NCBI RefSeq assembly: GCF_017916325.1
Contig: NC_090169.1
Location: 167,501 to 231,500 of the forward strand
Length of the DNA stretch: 64,000 bases
DNA from: Leishmania martiniquensis
Lineage: Eukaryota > Euglenozoa > Kinetoplastea > Trypanosomatida > Trypanosomatidae
Direction: 5' to 3'
Under the pieces are notes generated by a model. The model made no database searches, was not told where the DNA came from, and saw only the letters and a list, made by a program, of their open reading frames with translations. Each line of letters starts with the position of its first letter. Position 1 is the stretch's first letter. Made by a program: the position numbers and the translations under genes. This document shows, piece by piece, positions 62,137 through 64,000 of the stretch.

Positions 62137-63556
62137 GCGTGTGCGATGCTGGTGGCCCGGGGTGGCGCTTTGCGCCGGAGAGAGACACGCACGCCGTCTC
62201 GGGGTCTGACGCCTGCGAGACGTCGACGAGTCCCCGCACCTCCCGCATCTGTCACCGCCCCCTCCACCGCCACCGCTGCGCAGCCGTGCGAGGTCAGAGC
62301 GCATCGTGCGACACGCAGAGAGAATCGGGAGGAAGACGACGGTGCCGGGTCGAAGGTGAGGAGACTGTGCACGGCGTATACAACTGCAAATGGAGGAGAG
62401 GTGCGGCGCACTTCCTTTACCCTCACTTTCACTCCTTTTAGACCTCTGCGAGCCGAGTAGAGCGCTCGGCGAAAGGGTGAGCTTCCCCCTTCTGCCTATC
62501 GTCCTCTCGGCATAATCAGCCCCAACTAATAGCGTGCAAACGTGCACGCTCACGTGCGCCTCCTCTGCTACGCATGTGCGTGCCCTTGGCGCATGCGTTG
62601 GCTTCGTCTTCGGTTAGTCCTCTTTGTTTGTTAGGCACCCCGCTTAAGTGGCGGCAATCTTTTTTTCCGTTGTGTATCTTCGCCTCCTCTTTCTTCCTTC
62701 GGTGTATATGTGCAGAAAGTTGTTGTGCGCTCTGTGGTCACTGTGCCAGTTGATGCACAGGAGTCAGCAGGCGGATTAACCCAATGGACAGTGATTTCAA
62801 CCCTCCCCTTCCTTCCTTTTTCCATCCGCTGTAACGTTTTTTCTGATACACAAATAATCGGCTGTGCGCAGTCCTTCCTTGTTCGGATGACGACGCCGGC
62901 ACACTGCAAAAGGCCGTCCCCCCCTCCCGACGGCGCAGTCGGTGCCTCCGTCCCTCCCGGAGCCGCCTCAGCGCCCCTTTCCTTCTTCAGCGTTGTTTTA
63001 TTCCTAATCGATTTGGCCGTGGGCTTTATCTATTCTTTCGAGTTGCGTTTTAGTCAGCGTGCCATCCTGCAGCTTCCCCCATATCCACTTCATGCGGAAG
63101 GCCGCATGCTGCGAAGACATTTGGCCATAGTGTCCTCTTGAGCGCATGGCACCGTATACAAAGTCTGCGCAGCCATAACCCCATCATCACCACTCTTACC
63201 AAGCTTCATGCAACATCGTGACGCGGAGGGGGGCAAGAATATGTCCGAGTCCGTGCGGCGAATAGCACACTGTCTCTGTGTTCATCGCCACCAGTCATCT
63301 GAGGTCTGCTGGGTCACACCAACGCCGGTGTGACTCCCGTCGCAGCTGCTGAAGGGCAGCGTGGCATTCCTCACGCGTACGTTTCCTAGACAAATGCGGC
63401 CCGCCATGGCAGAGAAATTGCATCCCTAACTGTGAACGCATGTTCCGAGGCACACGTCACCAGCACGAGCAACAAGCGCAATGCATCCACCTCTTTTGGC
63501 TCCATCTAACCTCTCTCCCTTCATCCGCTTGGAGCAGAATGGGTTGTGTCCCATCG
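62137..63556 (+). other. Array unit 2, 3' flank of the glycosyltransferase gene
   Basis: Same content as the unit 1 flank, with one-base differences in a C run (about 62485), T runs (about 62660 and 62838) and a C run (about 63075). No gene is supported. Confidence 0.5.
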
Positions 63557-64000
63557 TTTCTTGATAGGAAGGGAGGAGGGTCCACATCTTCGTGCCCGTG
63601 ACAGTTTGTATGGGTGTGTGTGTGTGCGCGCGCGCACATGGGCATGACGCCAAACGGGAAACAGGCAAGCAAAGGAAAATGACGACGGTACACACAAGCA
63701 GAGAGAGAGACGGGCGTGACGGGGCGCACCTCGGCTGCGTCGGCTCCCCTTCCCCTCCCCCCTCCTCCTCCTCCTCCCTTCCTGAACAGGAGGGGAGAGG
63801 CCGCTTGGAGGTACTTTGGGGACCGCGCGCGCGCCAGCATTGCTCTCCGCACTCGCAACGCGTCTGTGCGCTTGAGAGAGGGGGGGGCAGGTGAAGCCGA
63901 GCAGCAGCCGACGCTAATGAATCCTGCCCCGCTACAAGGGCGTTTCCGCGGCACTGCCTTCAGCTGCACCGGTGCAAGTGCTCCCGCTTCGCCGCTCCCT
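63557..64000 (+). repeat. Tandem array unit 3, first 444 bp (cut by window end)
   Basis: The unit start TTTCTTGATAGG recurs and the sequence follows units 1 and 2 to the window edge. The start codon of a third glycosyltransferase copy would lie about 190-200 bp beyond the window, so only its 5' flank is visible. Confidence 0.9.

Larger units (their letters stand above)
59971..63556 (+). repeat. Tandem array unit 2 (3586 bp)
   Basis: The second full unit, in direct orientation and abutting unit 1 with no spacer. It is 7 bp shorter than unit 1 because of homopolymer differences. The junction sequence before it (ending TGTCCCATCG) recurs before unit 3, so the true unit may be defined from any point in the cycle. 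Confidence 0.95.

Noticed and set aside
1..64000. tRNA, rRNA, snRNA genes, CRISPR arrays or bacterial-type operons and terminators
   Set aside because: I saw no cloverleaf-like or rRNA-like segments by eye and no spaced direct repeats. The genome is eukaryotic, so CRISPR and bacterial signals do not apply. A covariance-model search was not possible, so small RNA genes could be missed.
1..64000. A strand-switch region or Pol II start/stop zone
   Set aside because: All supported genes are on the + strand from one end to the other, so there is no evidence of a switch inside the window.

Overview
The window reads as nuclear DNA of a trypanosomatid, most likely Leishmania or a close relative. Every convincing gene lies on the + strand. 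No gene shows an intron. Coding sequence has GC-rich third positions. The spacers are long and full of pyrimidine tracts, CA/GT and TA microsatellites, with a polypyrimidine tract followed by AG upstream of most start codons. That is the layout of a polycistronic unit processed by spliced-leader trans-splicing and polyadenylation. I cannot name the species. The order S25 - calcium channel - importin beta - glycosyltransferase pair reminds me of the Leishmania chromosome 34 family, but that is from memory.

Layout. 1-599: 3' end of the RNA polymerase III largest subunit. 1400-4771: COG6, a Golgi tethering subunit. 5780-7468 and 8150-9814: a divergent tandem pair of NUP-family (purine nucleoside phosphorylase-like) proteins, one with a signal peptide and one with an N-terminal membrane anchor. 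10539-11018: mitoribosomal protein bS6m, followed by a SIDER2-like retroposon remnant (about 11370-11955). 12293-13585: a free-standing protein built like a dynein stalk and microtubule-binding domain. 15092-16783 and 17544-18350: two unrecognised proteins. 19316-19678: ribosomal protein eS25. 21956-24907: a large, mostly disordered unknown protein. 26317-33546: a 2409-residue type I membrane protein with about 16 Cys-marked ectodomain repeats. 37529-39637: the centriole/basal-body WD40 protein POC1, with about 4 kb of gene-free DNA on each side. 43535-51838: a four-domain voltage-gated cation channel alpha subunit. 53300-55912: importin beta-1. 56378-64000: a direct tandem array with a 3.59 kb unit, each full copy carrying a GT2-like glycosyltransferase gene; the third copy is cut by the window edge.

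Most genes are conserved housekeeping functions (transcription, Golgi traffic, cytosolic and mitochondrial translation, nuclear import), as expected where gene order does not follow pathway. Several share a cell-cortex, flagellum or surface theme: the dynein-stalk protein, POC1, the cation channel, the giant surface protein, the secretory NUP proteins and the glycosyltransferase array.

The points most worth a second look are the free-standing dynein stalk, the secreted NUP pair in a purine-auxotrophic lineage, the unusual selectivity filter of the channel (Q/E/A/Q where calcium channels have four Glu), the repeat architecture of the giant surface protein, and the glycosyltransferase array, whose two copies each carry a different homopolymer frameshift.
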